Numbered from the stretch's first letter, positions 33,487 to 43,006 are shown. The stretch is DNA of 64,000 bases from RBG-13-51-18 sp050014095 (GCA_050014095.1 JBEKDZ010000002.1:248001-312000), one strand, 5' to 3'. The notes: generated by a model not told the origin, from the letters alone. Made by a program: numbers and translations.

Positions 33487-33541
33487 CGCTGGGTGGCTCA
33501 TCTTTAAAACACTATCGTGAGAGATGGTGAGCCACCCAGTG
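33487..33541 (+). promoter_or_regulatory. Large hairpin between binding-protein and permease genes
   Basis: CTGGGTGGCTCA (33489-33500) pairs perfectly with TGAGCCACCCAG (33528-33539), with extra pairs outside and inside. No T tract follows. It is placed to stabilise the binding-protein mRNA or give partial termination before the permease genes. Confidence 0.75.
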
Positions 33542-33598
33542 TGGTGGTACAGTGGTGATTGTTGGCGATATGTGTTCTGAAATTGACTTAGATTTAAG

Positions 33599-34558
33599 AT
33601 GACCACATACATTATTCGTCGGTTAATTCAAGGGGTTGTTGTTCTCATCTTGATGACGCTGATTGTTTTCTTCGCGATGCGTCTATTACCCGGCGATCCG
33701 TTGACTATTTTCATAGGTGAACAAGCTTCGTCAGGCGCGATGTCAGAGGTGCAGATGGAAAGCCTCCGGCATGAGTATGGCCTGGATAAGCCCGTAATGA
33801 TACAGTATTTTGACTGGTTTGGGGGGCTCTTTCGGGGGAATCTGGGAACTTCAATATACTATCACGAGGATGTAGGCAAACTATTGGGAGATCGTTTCCC
33901 CATAACGCTACACCTGGGTCTAGTGGCGTTCATCATTTCCAATATTTTTGGTATCTTGTTAGGCCTGCTTGCGGGTATAAGGCGAGGCACCTGGCTAGAC
34001 GCAGTATCGACCACCCTGGCAAATATCGGTATCACCATCCCGGTTTTCTGGCTGGGAGTATTATTGATATATACTTTCGGCCTCAAGCTCCATTGGCTAC
34101 CCATCTACGGCTATACCTCACCGTTTGAGGATTTCTGGCTGAACACAAAGCAGATTATCATGCCGGTTATCTGTCTTGCCATTACCGGTATGGCATATAC
34201 AGCTCGCCAGATGCGTTCAGCCATGCTCGAGGTTATCCGGCAGGACTATATTCGCACGGCGTGGTCTAAAGGACTGCACGAACGTACCATAATCATGAAG
34301 CATGCCCTGAAAAATAGCATTATTCCGGTGATTACCTTGATGGGTATGGGTCTTGGCATGGTTTTTGGCGGTGCCGTTCTCGTTGAAACCGTATTTGCTA
34401 TTCCCGGTATCGGCAGACTTCTGGTGACCAGCGTCTTTGCCCAGGACTATGTTGTTGTTCAATCAGGCACTCTATTGATTGCAGCCTTCATCATATTATG
34501 CAACTTGATTGTCGATATATCCTACGGCTGGCTTGATCCCAGGATACGTTACAACTAG
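33599..34558 (+). CDS. Peptide-type ABC transporter permease, DppB/OppB family (319 aa)
   Basis: Starts with the family pattern TTYIIRRLIQGVVVLILMTLIVFFAMRLLPGDP and has six membrane segments. The EAA loop is near residues 210-245 (TARQMRSAMLEVIRQDYIRTAWSKGL). It forms the membrane channel with the next gene product. The stop at 34558 lies 13 bases before the DppC start. Confidence 0.95.
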   Translation: MTTYIIRRLIQGVVVLILMTLIVFFAMRLLPGDPLTIFIGEQASSGAMSEVQMESLRHEYGLDKPVMIQYFDWFGGLFRGNLGTSIYYHEDVGKLLGDRFPITLHLGLVAFIISNIFGILLGLLAGIRRGTWLDAVSTTLANIGITIPVFWLGVLLIYTFGLKLHWLPIYGYTSPFEDFWLNTKQIIMPVICLAITGMAYTARQMRSAMLEVIRQDYIRTAWSKGLHERTIIMKHALKNSIIPVITLMGMGLGMVFGGAVLVETVFAIPGIGRLLVTSVFAQDYVVVQSGTLLIAAFIILCNLIVDISYGWLDPRIRYN

Positions 34559-34571
34559 GAGAATCTGGATA

Positions 34572-35468
34572 ATGACCGAAAATACCCCAACGATACAGGA
34601 ATTTATAGAAGCACCGCCGCGTGTGAACGAGTGGCGTCGCTTTATCCGGGTATTCTTTCAACGCAAGCTTGTTTTATTCGGGCTTGTAATACTATCTCTA
34701 CTGATTATCAGCGCCATCTTTGCCCCATGGCTGACTCCCTATGATCCGTATAATGGAAATCTGAGTGAATCTCTGGCTCAACCATCTTCAAATCATCTCC
34801 TCGGAACGGATATTCAAGGCAGAGATACATTATGCCGGCTCATCTACGGTGCCAGGACAGCCCTGATCGTGGGGTTTGCTACCACATTAACCTCGGCTAT
34901 AGTGGGTATTGTTCTGGGTATAGTCGCGGGTTATTTTGGGGGTATCATTAACATGATTATCATGAGAGCCATGGATGCGCTCATGGGATTTCCCATGCTT
35001 TTGCTCGCCCTTATGCTATCCGCGGTGCTCGGCAGCGGCATCCAAAACGTCATCATCGCTCTGGCCATCGCCATGCTCCCCGGATATGCCAGGGTAATGC
35101 ACGGTCTAACCCTCAGCGTCCGGGAAAATGATTACATCTTAGCGGGACGGGCTATGGGTGCCGATAATCAGCGCATTATGCTAAATCACATTTTGCCGAA
35201 TACTCTGCCACCGATGATAGTGCTGGTAACACTGCAGCTCGGTACCGTTATCCTGGCTGAAGCCGGCTTAAGCTTTCTTGGTATCGGTATCAGGCCGCCG
35301 GGTGCGGCATGGGGCGGTATGGTATACGACGGCTACCGTTTTCTGCTATCAAATCCCGTTCTTTCCTTTGCTCCCGGTCTGGCCATCATGCTGGTCGTTT
35401 TTGCCTTCAACATGGTAGGCGACGGTTTGAGGGATGCGCTTGACCCGAGGTTAAGGGGCATTCTCTAA
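34572..35468 (+). CDS. Peptide-type ABC transporter permease, DppC/OppC family (298 aa)
   Basis: Partner channel subunit. The N-terminal cytoplasmic region WRRFIRVFFQRKLVLFGLVIL is typical, followed by HLLGTDIQGRDTLCRLIYGARTAL and the EAA loop (RENDYILAGRAMGADNQRIM). ATG 34572 is taken because CTAGGAG lies upstream; a longer frame would overlap dppB. Confidence 0.95.
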   Translation: MTENTPTIQEFIEAPPRVNEWRRFIRVFFQRKLVLFGLVILSLLIISAIFAPWLTPYDPYNGNLSESLAQPSSNHLLGTDIQGRDTLCRLIYGARTALIVGFATTLTSAIVGIVLGIVAGYFGGIINMIIMRAMDALMGFPMLLLALMLSAVLGSGIQNVIIALAIAMLPGYARVMHGLTLSVRENDYILAGRAMGADNQRIMLNHILPNTLPPMIVLVTLQLGTVILAEAGLSFLGIGIRPPGAAWGGMVYDGYRFLLSNPVLSFAPGLAIMLVVFAFNMVGDGLRDALDPRLRGIL

Positions 35469-35483
35469 GAAGAGGTTAGTAGC

Positions 35484-36470
35484 GTGACAGAGCTATTGAG
35501 AGTCAACAACCTGGTGACACAGTTTAAGACCGAGAGCGGCGTGGTTAAGGCCGTCAACGGCGTCTCTTACTATATCGACGAGCAGGAAATCGTCGGCTTG
35601 GTGGGTGAAAGCGGCTGCGGTAAGTCCGTCTCCCAGCTATCTATCATGCAGCTTATCAACGCCCCCGGTGAGATTACCGGCGGCGAGGTCATCTTTGAAG
35701 GACAAGACCTGCTTAAGTACCAGGCACACAGCACCGAAATGCGCGCTATCCGCGGCGCTAAAATAGCGATGATTTTCCAGGAGCCTATGACCTCCCTTAA
35801 TCCCGTTTTAACTATCGGGCAACAGCTGACCGAGATGCTAATACTGCACCTGAAAATGGATAATGACGCTGCCCGCAAGAGGGCTATCGAGCTTATCGGC
35901 ATGGTCGGCATTCCGAGCGGCGAAAAACGAATCGATGATTATCCACATCACTTTAGCGGGGGGATGCGGCAGCGGGTAATGATTGCCATGGGGCTTTCCT
36001 GCAATCCCAGAATCCTTATCGCCGACGAACCCACCACTGCTTTAGATGTGACTACGCAAGCTCAACTCCTGGAAATGATGAAGGATATGGTACAGCGTTT
36101 CCGGGCTTCTCTGGTCATCGTGACGCATAACCTGGGTGTCGTGGCCAGGTATGCCCAGAGAATCTATATCATGTACGCTGGTCGCATTGTCGAGTCCGGC
36201 ACGACCAAGGATATCTTCAGCAAACCTCGCCATCCGTATACCATGGGGCTCCTCAAGTGCATCCCCAGGCTCGACGAAGAGGAAGGCAAGAAGCTCGTAC
36301 CCATTGAGGGCCTGCCTCCCAACCTTATCAATATGCCCCCTACCTGCGCCTTCCTGCCCCGTTGCTCCTGGAAAATAAAAAAATGCTATCAGGAACCCTG
36401 GCCGGAGCTTACGCCTGTTAATAGTAACCACTTCATTAGATGTTACGCTGATACTAAGGAGAAGAAGTGA
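35484..36470 (+). CDS. Peptide-type ABC transporter ATPase, DppD/OppD family (328 aa)
   Basis: Walker A GESGCGKS, signature FSGGMRQRVMIAMGLS, Walker B RILIADEPTTALD, and the C-terminal oligopeptide extension with PTCAFLPRCSWKIKKC, whose cysteines may bind an iron-sulfur cluster as in relatives. The start is GTG 35484. Its stop overlaps the next GTG by four bases. Confidence 0.95.
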   Translation: MTELLRVNNLVTQFKTESGVVKAVNGVSYYIDEQEIVGLVGESGCGKSVSQLSIMQLINAPGEITGGEVIFEGQDLLKYQAHSTEMRAIRGAKIAMIFQEPMTSLNPVLTIGQQLTEMLILHLKMDNDAARKRAIELIGMVGIPSGEKRIDDYPHHFSGGMRQRVMIAMGLSCNPRILIADEPTTALDVTTQAQLLEMMKDMVQRFRASLVIVTHNLGVVARYAQRIYIMYAGRIVESGTTKDIFSKPRHPYTMGLLKCIPRLDEEEGKKLVPIEGLPPNLINMPPTCAFLPRCSWKIKKCYQEPWPELTPVNSNHFIRCYADTKEKK

Positions 36471-37456
36471 ACCAGAACCACGATAATGCCATTTTGGAAG
36501 TATCAGACCTTAAAATGTACTTCGGTGTTACACGGGGAATATTACGCCGCAGGGTGGCTGACGTTAAAGCTGTTGACGGCGTTTCTTTTAAACTATTGAA
36601 GAATGAAACTTTGGGCCTCGTCGGCGAGAGCGGCTGCGGCAAGACGACCATCGGCCGCTGCGTGCTTGGTCTTTACCGTGCCACCGAAGGTAAAATTGTA
36701 TTTCAGGGTGAAGAAATAACGTGGCTACCCGAAAAGAAGTTGAGAGAAGTCCGCAAAAATATGGCACTTATCTTCCAAGACCCTTATTCTTCTCTGGACC
36801 CACGCCAGAGCGCCGGCGGCATTGTCGGCGAACCTCTGAAAATCCACCGTCTAACCACCTCAAAAGGGGAATACAAGGATAGGTTGGAGCAGCTTTTCCG
36901 CATTGTCGGACTCGACCCTTCGATGACTGACCGTTTTCCGCATGAGTTTTCCGGAGGCCAGCGCCAACGCATCGGCGTGGCGCGCGCCCTTGCCTGCGAC
37001 CCTTCACTCATCATCTGTGATGAGCCTATCTCCGCCTTGGATGTCTCTATTCAGGCACAGATTATCAACCTTCTGGAAGAACTGCAGGATAGCGTAAAAA
37101 AATTGAGTTACCTTTTCATCGCCCACGACCTGTCTGTGGTGCGCCATATCAGCGACCGCGTGGCAGTGATGTACCTGGGTCATATTATGGAAATATGCAA
37201 ATCCAGAGAGCTCTATGATAACCCCCTGCACCCTTACACGCGGGCTTTGCTCTCCGCTATTCCTATCGCCGACCCCTTTGTCGAGGAAACGCGGGAGCGC
37301 ATCATCCTTAAGGGCGAGGTGCCTAGTCCTTTGAATCCGCCGCCCGGCTGCCCTTTCCATCCGCGTTGTTTCACGGCTATCCCCGAATGCAGTCAGGCCG
37401 TGCCGCCTCTACGCACTATCACCGAAGGTCATGAAGTGGCTTGCATTAGAGTGTAA
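36467..37456 (+). CDS. Peptide-type ABC transporter ATPase, DppF/OppF family (329 aa)
   Basis: Walker A GESGCGKTT, signature FSGGQRQRIGVARALA, Walker B SLIICDEPISALD, and the extension PPPGCPFHPRCFTAIPEC. The start is GTG overlapping the dppD stop (GTGA). Completes the importer; the two ATPases pair to drive uptake. Confidence 0.95.
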   Translation: MNQNHDNAILEVSDLKMYFGVTRGILRRRVADVKAVDGVSFKLLKNETLGLVGESGCGKTTIGRCVLGLYRATEGKIVFQGEEITWLPEKKLREVRKNMALIFQDPYSSLDPRQSAGGIVGEPLKIHRLTTSKGEYKDRLEQLFRIVGLDPSMTDRFPHEFSGGQRQRIGVARALACDPSLIICDEPISALDVSIQAQIINLLEELQDSVKKLSYLFIAHDLSVVRHISDRVAVMYLGHIMEICKSRELYDNPLHPYTRALLSAIPIADPFVEETRERIILKGEVPSPLNPPPGCPFHPRCFTAIPECSQAVPPLRTITEGHEVACIRV

Positions 37457-37673
37457 GCCCATTAACGATATATAAACCTGGTTTGCTAAAGTTGTGGGTG
37501 GTTGGCGATAGAGTCCCCGGTTCTTACGTTCTCCCACAAGAAGAAACCGCGAAAGCCTTCCGTTTTTGTACTAATTTAGCTATGTGGGTAGGTGGAGACC
37601 GACCCTACTCGAACTCCCCGTCTGGGAAAGCGGTTTTCCTTTATTTACACAAAATAGCGTAGTGTTCAATATG

Positions 37674-39176
37674 CTACTGTGAGCTCCAGCCTCTGGCCCG
37701 TTCTACCGCACGTTTCCAGTCACGATAAAGGGTTTCCCTCTCGTCGGGAGACATACAGGGCTCGTAGCTCGCCGAGCTTTTCCATTGTCGCCCGATTTCA
37801 CTAATATTCCGCCATAGCCCCACCGCCAGACCTGCTAGAGAGGCGGCACCGAGAGCGGTGGTCTCAGCCAGTCGCGCCCGCTGAATGGGTATGCCCAGAA
37901 TATCTGCCTGAAACTGCATAAGTAGATTGTTGACACTGCCGCCGCCGTCCACACGCAGCACTGGTATCTGCAGATGTGCATCGGAATTCATCATATCGAC
38001 GACGTCGCGGGTCTGGTAGGCAATCGCCTCCAGAACGGCCCGGGCAATATGTCCCTTATTGCTACCCCTGGTAAGACCTACGATAGTGCCCCGGGCATAC
38101 ATGTCCCAGTAGGGTGCGCCCAGCCCAACGAAGGCGGGAATGAAGTAAACGCCGCCGTTATCCGGCACGGTAGTAGCCAGTGCCTCGCAGTCAGCCGTCG
38201 TTTTAATCAGCCCCAAGCCATCACGGAGCCACTGAACGGCCGCCCCTGTGATGAAGATGCTTCCTTCCAGCGCATAGGTAACTTTATCTCCCAGTCCCCA
38301 GGCCAGCGCGGTTATTAGGCCGGTGTGGGAAAAGACCGGGCTGGTACCGGTGTTCACAAGAACGAATGAGCCGGTCCCATATGTATTCTTGGCCATGCCT
38401 TTTAGATGACAGGACTGTCCGAATAGCGACGCCTGCTGGTCGCCGACGATGCCGGCAATGGGTATATGGGAATTTTCAAAAATCCCATCTCCAGTTTCCC
38501 CGTAAATTCGGCTGGAAGGCAGGACCTGGGGCATTATTATTTCCGGGATATTCAGCAGGTCGAGGAGTTCTTTATCCCACCGGAGGGTCTTGATATTGAA
38601 CAGCATGGTGCGGCTCGCATTGCTATAATCGGTAACGTGGGCTTTGCCTCTGGTGAGATTCCAGACCAGCCAGCAGTCAATCGTGCCGCAAATAAGTTCT
38701 CCCCATTCGGCACGCCGCTGTCCATCGAGGGTATTATCCAGGAGCCAGCGGATTTTGGTAGCGGAAAAATAGGCGTCGATAGGCAGACCAGTCTTTTGAC
38801 GGACAATCTGCTCCAGCCCTTTTTGTTTCAACTCTTCGCACAGTCCCGCAGTACGGCGGCACTGCCATACAATAGCGTTAGCTACGGGTTTTCCGGTAGC
38901 GCGCTCCCATACCACGATGGTCTCACGCTGGTTGGTTATGCCCAGACCTTTAACCGCGGAAAAAGGCAGGCCTGCCTTATCTACAGCTTCTTGGGCAATT
39001 GATAGACAGTTCTGGAGAATTTCACCGGGGTCATGCTCTACCCATCCTGGCTGAGGGTAAATCTGTCGTAATTCACGGTAGGCGTGGGAGACCACTTGAC
39101 CGTTTTTATCGAAGAGTAAAGCGGTGCTTTTGGTCGTCCCCTCGTCTATGGCGAGGATATAGCTTCCTTCTGGCAT
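37674..39176 (-). CDS. glpK: Glycerol kinase (500 aa)
   Basis: FGGY-family kinase that phosphorylates glycerol with ATP to glycerol 3-phosphate. Visible motifs are ILAIDEGTTKSTALLFD (phosphate loop), GITNQRETIVVWERATGKPVANAIVWQCRRT, the substrate site AIVGDQQASLFGQ, KNTYGTGSFVLVNTG and the C-terminal RVDGGGSVNNLLMQFQADIL. Full length. It lies convergent to the importer with 217 bases between, inside the putative island. No glycerol-3-phosphate dehydrogenase or facilitator is adjacent. Confidence 0.95.
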   Translation of the reverse strand: MPEGSYILAIDEGTTKSTALLFDKNGQVVSHAYRELRQIYPQPGWVEHDPGEILQNCLSIAQEAVDKAGLPFSAVKGLGITNQRETIVVWERATGKPVANAIVWQCRRTAGLCEELKQKGLEQIVRQKTGLPIDAYFSATKIRWLLDNTLDGQRRAEWGELICGTIDCWLVWNLTRGKAHVTDYSNASRTMLFNIKTLRWDKELLDLLNIPEIIMPQVLPSSRIYGETGDGIFENSHIPIAGIVGDQQASLFGQSCHLKGMAKNTYGTGSFVLVNTGTSPVFSHTGLITALAWGLGDKVTYALEGSIFITGAAVQWLRDGLGLIKTTADCEALATTVPDNGGVYFIPAFVGLGAPYWDMYARGTIVGLTRGSNKGHIARAVLEAIAYQTRDVVDMMNSDAHLQIPVLRVDGGGSVNNLLMQFQADILGIPIQRARLAETTALGAASLAGLAVGLWRNISEIGRQWKSSASYEPCMSPDERETLYRDWKRAVERARGWSSQ

Positions 39177-39439
39177 TATATTATGCTTTCCCGAGCTGCC
39201 GAAGAAATAATCTGACCTATATTATACCATTCTTGACTGGATTGCACATTGAAGCAGATTCGTAGTAACTCATACGGAGCAGAAACCTTGGAGTTGAACT
39301 CCGAGACTTAGAACTTTTCGAGCAAATTTTTCCTTTGAGTAGATTGTTGGGTCACATTCACTTGTTGTGTTCAATTAAGCTGATTATAATCTAAATATTG
39401 AGTGCAAATGAAAGGCTAATAGTTCTGCCTATTGTATAG

Positions 39440-39453
39440 TACCGCCCACCATT
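39440..39453. repeat. attR-like direct repeat of the tRNA-Val 3' end
   Basis: TACCGCCCACCATT matches 31034-31047 exactly over 14 bases, in direct orientation, 8.4 kb away. No tRNA body is present here. Confidence 0.65.
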
Positions 39454-39544
39454 ATTCCCCACTCCTTTGCCCCACCCCACAAATCCCAATAACCAAGACT
39501 TGTCCCGAGCGAAGCCGAGGGATACAAATACCAAACACTAAACA

Positions 39545-39581
39545 AAAAGGGGATGGGAACTAAAATACCCACCCCCCTTTT
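39545..39581 (-). terminator. Rho-independent terminator of the HD-GYP gene
   Basis: On the minus strand AAAAGGGGGG-TGGG pairs with CCC-ATCCCCTTTT and runs into TTTTTGTTT, 23 bases after the gene's stop. It can also act for plus-strand transcripts. Confidence 0.72.
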
Positions 39582-39603
39582 CATGTTCAATATTGACGAG
39601 CGT

Positions 39604-40626
39604 TTAGTTTTTCTGCGGCTGGATCATTTGCTGCTGAATAAAGTATATCATCATATTGGCGATAGTCGGGTCGAATTGAGAGCCGCTGTACCAACGAATT
39701 TCTTCTATCGCATCCATCTTGGTTAACGCTTTACGATAAGGTCGGTCGGAAATCATAGCATGATAAGCATCAGTCAGAGCGATAATCCTGGCTCCCAGGG
39801 GTATATCTTTACCATTGATGGTCTGGTCAAGTCCGCTGCCGTCGAAATGGTCATGGTGATGTGATATGATATCCACCACTTTATCGTTAACGAAGGGCCT
39901 CACAAGGTTTGGTCCAACGATGGCATGAGTCATGATATGCCGATATTCGCTGGATGTTAGCTCGCTCGGCTTATTGAGAATATCTGGGTCGACGGCGATT
40001 TTACCGACATCATGAAGCAGACCCGCCCAACGCAGGTCGTCCAGCTCTTTAAGATTCAATTTCAACTTTGCGCCTAATATCACCGTCATCTCGGCGACTG
40101 CTTCAGAATGGCCCTTAGTATAGCTATCTTTGGCCTCCAGGGTATTCACCAAAGCCTGGATAGCTCCGAGGAAAAGACGCCGTGATTCACTCTGGTTTTT
40201 TATGATTTTCTTACCAAAATCCTGGAAATAGCGTTGGATTTCTAGCGCCACCCGCCGTTTGTCCAAGGTACCATTAATACTGGCTAGCACCTGTTCAAAT
40301 CGGAACGGTTTATTGATATAGTCCTGTGCGCCGTCCTGAATGCATTTAGCGATTACCTTGGTATCGGTCACACCGCTAGCCATAATGACTGCCGTTTCCG
40401 GGAAACGGGCGGTAATATCCGGCAATATCTCACTGCCGGTTTTGCCCGGCATATTAATATCCATAATAACGACGTCGGACGGCTTTTTCCCAAGCTTCGC
40501 CAGTGCCTGGTCGCCATTTTCCGCCTCATCACAAACGTAACCGCGCATCCCCAGACCTTTAGATAGAATGCAACGTATCGCTTCTTCATCATCAACGAGC
40601 AATATACTCTCTTTAGGGATGGTCAT
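39604..40626 (-). CDS. Response regulator with HD-GYP-type phosphodiesterase domain (340 aa)
   Basis: N-terminal receiver with intact acidic pair (LLVDDEE), phospho-Asp (VVIMDINMPGKTG) and Lys (YINKPF). The C-terminal HD-GYP-like domain has HSEAVAEM, GLLHDVGKIAVD and HHHDHFDGSGLDQ, where the GYP motif is altered to GSGL. It may degrade cyclic di-GMP or another cyclic dinucleotide, so activity should be tested. The start at 40626 follows AGGAGGTG; an upstream ATG includes that ribosome site in its coding frame. No partner kinase is adjacent. Confidence 0.93.
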   Translation of the reverse strand: MTIPKESILLVDDEEAIRCILSKGLGMRGYVCDEAENGDQALAKLGKKPSDVVIMDINMPGKTGSEILPDITARFPETAVIMASGVTDTKVIAKCIQDGAQDYINKPFRFEQVLASINGTLDKRRVALEIQRYFQDFGKKIIKNQSESRRLFLGAIQALVNTLEAKDSYTKGHSEAVAEMTVILGAKLKLNLKELDDLRWAGLLHDVGKIAVDPDILNKPSELTSSEYRHIMTHAIVGPNLVRPFVNDKVVDIISHHHDHFDGSGLDQTINGKDIPLGARIIALTDAYHAMISDRPYRKALTKMDAIEEIRWYSGSQFDPTIANMMIYFIQQQMIQPQKN

Positions 40627-40816
40627 TTTCCCACCTCCTGGCATTTAATCGAGCTTATGCCAGTATTTTAGAGGGCTCGGGCTAAATAACACGTTAATTT
40701 CACTCGCCAGCGCATAAACAAATAGTAAAAATTTAGATACCAAAGATAGTAGTACGAATATATATATCCAATGATAAAAAGGGTGAATTCAAAGGCGCCT
40801 GGAGTGAAATAGGCAG

Positions 40817-41395
40817 CTACTTTAACGCGACGGTGCTTATCCGGCTGTAGATAGGACCCTCGCGGGTAAGCTGGCTCCTCATTAAGTTGACGGCTTTAAC
40901 ATCGATTCTATATTTTCCCTCAAAACCAGTGGCGGAGATAAGCTCTCCCAACTTCTGCCGCTCGACGGGTCGGGCATAGTCGCGTACGCGGGCAAGGGTG
41001 AGATGCGGTGTAAAGGGTCGCGCTTCCGCCGGAAAACCTAAATGATTAAGGCTTACGTCGATTTGTTTTTGGAGTTGACCCAGTTTTTGCAGGTCACCGG
41101 AAAGTCCCACCCAAATTATCTGAATGCGCTGCATATTAGGGAACACGCCGAGTCCACCCGCCTCGATACTAAACGGTTGAATATCCTGGATAGATGCTTC
41201 CAGTGCTGCAGTTATTTTCCCGGTAATGTCAACGTCGATATCGCCGAGAAACTTAAGGGTTATGTGAATATTACCTGGCTCAACCCACCTTAGCGGCGGG
41301 CTACCGGCGGACCTAAACCTGCTCTGTAGTCCAGCCAGCGCCTTTTTCAGCTCCCCGGGCAGCTCAACGGCGATGAACGAGCGTATCTTTTCCAT
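40817..41395 (-). CDS. thpR: RNA 2',3'-cyclic phosphodiesterase (2H family) (192 aa)
   Basis: Two HxTx motifs define the 2H phosphoesterase fold: HITLKFLG (near residue 46) and HLTLARVRDYA (near residue 131). The start RSFIAVELPGELK is typical. The enzyme opens 2',3'-cyclic phosphates on RNA ends in vitro. It follows the amidohydrolase gene with eight bases between. Confidence 0.93.
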   Translation of the reverse strand: MEKIRSFIAVELPGELKKALAGLQSRFRSAGSPPLRWVEPGNIHITLKFLGDIDVDITGKITAALEASIQDIQPFSIEAGGLGVFPNMQRIQIIWVGLSGDLQKLGQLQKQIDVSLNHLGFPAEARPFTPHLTLARVRDYARPVERQKLGELISATGFEGKYRIDVKAVNLMRSQLTREGPIYSRISTVALK

Positions 41396-41403
41396 AGTAG
41401 CAA

Positions 41404-42243
41404 CTATATTCCCAGCAGCCGGCGCGCGTTACCGCACAGAATTTCTTCTCTATTTTCCTCCGGCAATTCCGCCGCCAGTATTTCTTTGATGATGCGTGAC
41501 TGGGATATCACGGGGAAATCGCTGCCGAAAAGAATTCTATCCGCGCCGATTAGTCGGCTCATCTGGAGGTATATTTCCGGTCGGTAGAGATAGGGCGATA
41601 TGGCGGTATCGAAATATACGTTTTCCAGCGCCTCCCGAACCTCCGGCATCAGGGTATAAAAAGGCAAACCCCCTCCCCAATGGGCGCAAACCACGGGTAA
41701 ATCAGGCAGATTGGCAATGAATTTATATAACAACTCCGGCGTGGCGGCTCCCTTGCCGGGGTAAAGATGTCCCACCGGCTCCGAGGCATGCGTCAAGACG
41801 ATTAATTTATATTTCCGTAAAAGGTCAGTGAAGGGCTTAATAACGTCTTTCTGCGTATAATCTATCGACTGTGTGTCCGGCCGGAGCTCACCCACCCCCT
41901 TTATCCCCCCGCGAACACAACGTTCTATCTCGGCGAGAGAGGCATCATCGGTGTAAGAGCTAACCGCGCCGAATCCGATTAATCGTTTGGGATAGCGGGC
42001 GACCGAATCTAAAACATAGTCGTTGGTTTCCAGGCACAACTCATGCGTCGTCCAGCTATAGTTGACGATGACGGAAATATCGACCTCATCCCTGTCCATG
42101 CTGTCGATGAGGTCTTCAGTGGTGGCGATTTTTACTTTATCGCCTGAATATATTTGAGCGAAGGCGGCGTCTTTTGCCATATACTGGCTGCGGTTGTTCT
42201 TGATCCGTGGCGGCAAAACATGCGTGTGGAAATCAATAATCAT
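41404..42243 (-). CDS. Amidohydrolase-family metal-dependent hydrolase (279 aa)
   Basis: TIM-barrel amidohydrolase-2 type. The N-terminal metal motif is MIIDFHTHVLPP, with later ligands in VLTHASE, VVCAHWGGG and FGSDFPV. I start it at ATG 42243; a longer open frame runs into the bL25 gene and encodes a Lys/Arg-rich stretch that is only the shadow of that gene's acidic tail. Members include decarboxylases (ACMSD-like) and hydrolases. The substrate is unknown. Confidence 0.88.
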   Translation of the reverse strand: MIIDFHTHVLPPRIKNNRSQYMAKDAAFAQIYSGDKVKIATTEDLIDSMDRDEVDISVIVNYSWTTHELCLETNDYVLDSVARYPKRLIGFGAVSSYTDDASLAEIERCVRGGIKGVGELRPDTQSIDYTQKDVIKPFTDLLRKYKLIVLTHASEPVGHLYPGKGAATPELLYKFIANLPDLPVVCAHWGGGLPFYTLMPEVREALENVYFDTAISPYLYRPEIYLQMSRLIGADRILFGSDFPVISQSRIIKEILAAELPEENREEILCGNARRLLGI

Positions 42244-42280
42244 CTCATACCACAAACCCGCAGCTATAAAATCGGCAGGG

Positions 42281-43006
42281 CTATACTTTTTTCTCTGGCG
42301 CCTTCTTTTCAGGAGCCTTCTTATCCGCTCCCGCTTCCGCCGCTGGTTTTTCCGCTGCCCCTTCTGCCGCCGCTGCTTCTTCACCCTCGGCGACAGCTTC
42401 ACCTTCAGCCACTTCCTCAACCACCGGTTTCTCTTCTTCTACCTTGATAATCACTTCGGAGACCTTAACTACCAGCAGCTCGGGGTCATCGTGGACAAGA
42501 ATATCCGGGTCGAGGTGAATATCTTTAATATGAATGGATTGCTCCAGTTCGGTTAATATACTTATGTCAACTTCTATCTGCGGAGGAACTTTTTCCGGCA
42601 GACATTCTAGGCTTAAAACAGTGGTACCGCGGGAAAGGATACGCCCCTTTCCTTTCAACGCGGGAGCTTCGCCGACCAGGACGATAGGCACATCCATGGT
42701 CATCTTTTCTCCCTTTCTAATCTGGTAAAAATCCACATGAAGCAGCTCACGGGTTAAGGCATCTTTTTGGATTTCACGCAAGAAGACGTTTTTCGATTCT
42801 TTTTCGCCTTCCACGTTCAAGCTGACAAGGCGCGTTGTCCCGGCGTGAGCCACTATCTTCTTCAGCTCGTTGCTATCGCACTGGAGCGCTAACGATTCTA
42901 AACTATGTCCGAAAAGGTGCGCCGGCGTGATGCCCTGGCGGCGTAAAAACCTGGTTTTCTTGCCGAGCACATCCCTTTTGGTCGCTTTTATCTTAAGTTC
43001 CTGCAT
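42281..43006 (-). CDS. rplY: Ribosomal protein bL25, long CTC form (241 aa)
   Basis: Residues 1-95 form the 5S-rRNA-binding L25 domain (ELKIKATKRDVLGKKTRFLRRQG, LLHVDFYQI), followed by the TL5/CTC beta domain (DVPIVLVGEAPALKGKGRIL). The last 50 residues are an acidic then Lys/Pro tail (EEKPVVEEVAEGEAVAEG, KKAPEKKAPEKK), common in this lineage. It lies upstream of the amidohydrolase and thpR genes, on the same strand with short gaps. Confidence 0.95.
   Translation of the reverse strand: MQELKIKATKRDVLGKKTRFLRRQGITPAHLFGHSLESLALQCDSNELKKIVAHAGTTRLVSLNVEGEKESKNVFLREIQKDALTRELLHVDFYQIRKGEKMTMDVPIVLVGEAPALKGKGRILSRGTTVLSLECLPEKVPPQIEVDISILTELEQSIHIKDIHLDPDILVHDDPELLVVKVSEVIIKVEEEKPVVEEVAEGEAVAEGEEAAAAEGAAEKPAAEAGADKKAPEKKAPEKKV

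Larger units (their letters stand above)
39177..39603. other. Gene-free stretch at the island's right edge
   Basis: No coding frame is supported here. It holds the direct repeat of the tRNA-Val 3' end (39440-39453), a short imperfect palindrome around TTGTCCCGAGCGAAGCCGAG (from about 39511) and the terminator of the HD-GYP gene. Confidence 0.6.

Noticed and set aside
37457..37673. Terminator or small RNA between dppF and glpK
   Set aside because: Only weak dyads such as GGAAAACCGCTTTCC; no stem with T tract or conserved core.
42244..42420. Arg/Lys-rich N-terminal extension of the amidohydrolase
   Set aside because: It lies over the acidic tail of bL25 in another frame and has the composition expected of its shadow; the family start is MIIDFHTH at 42243.
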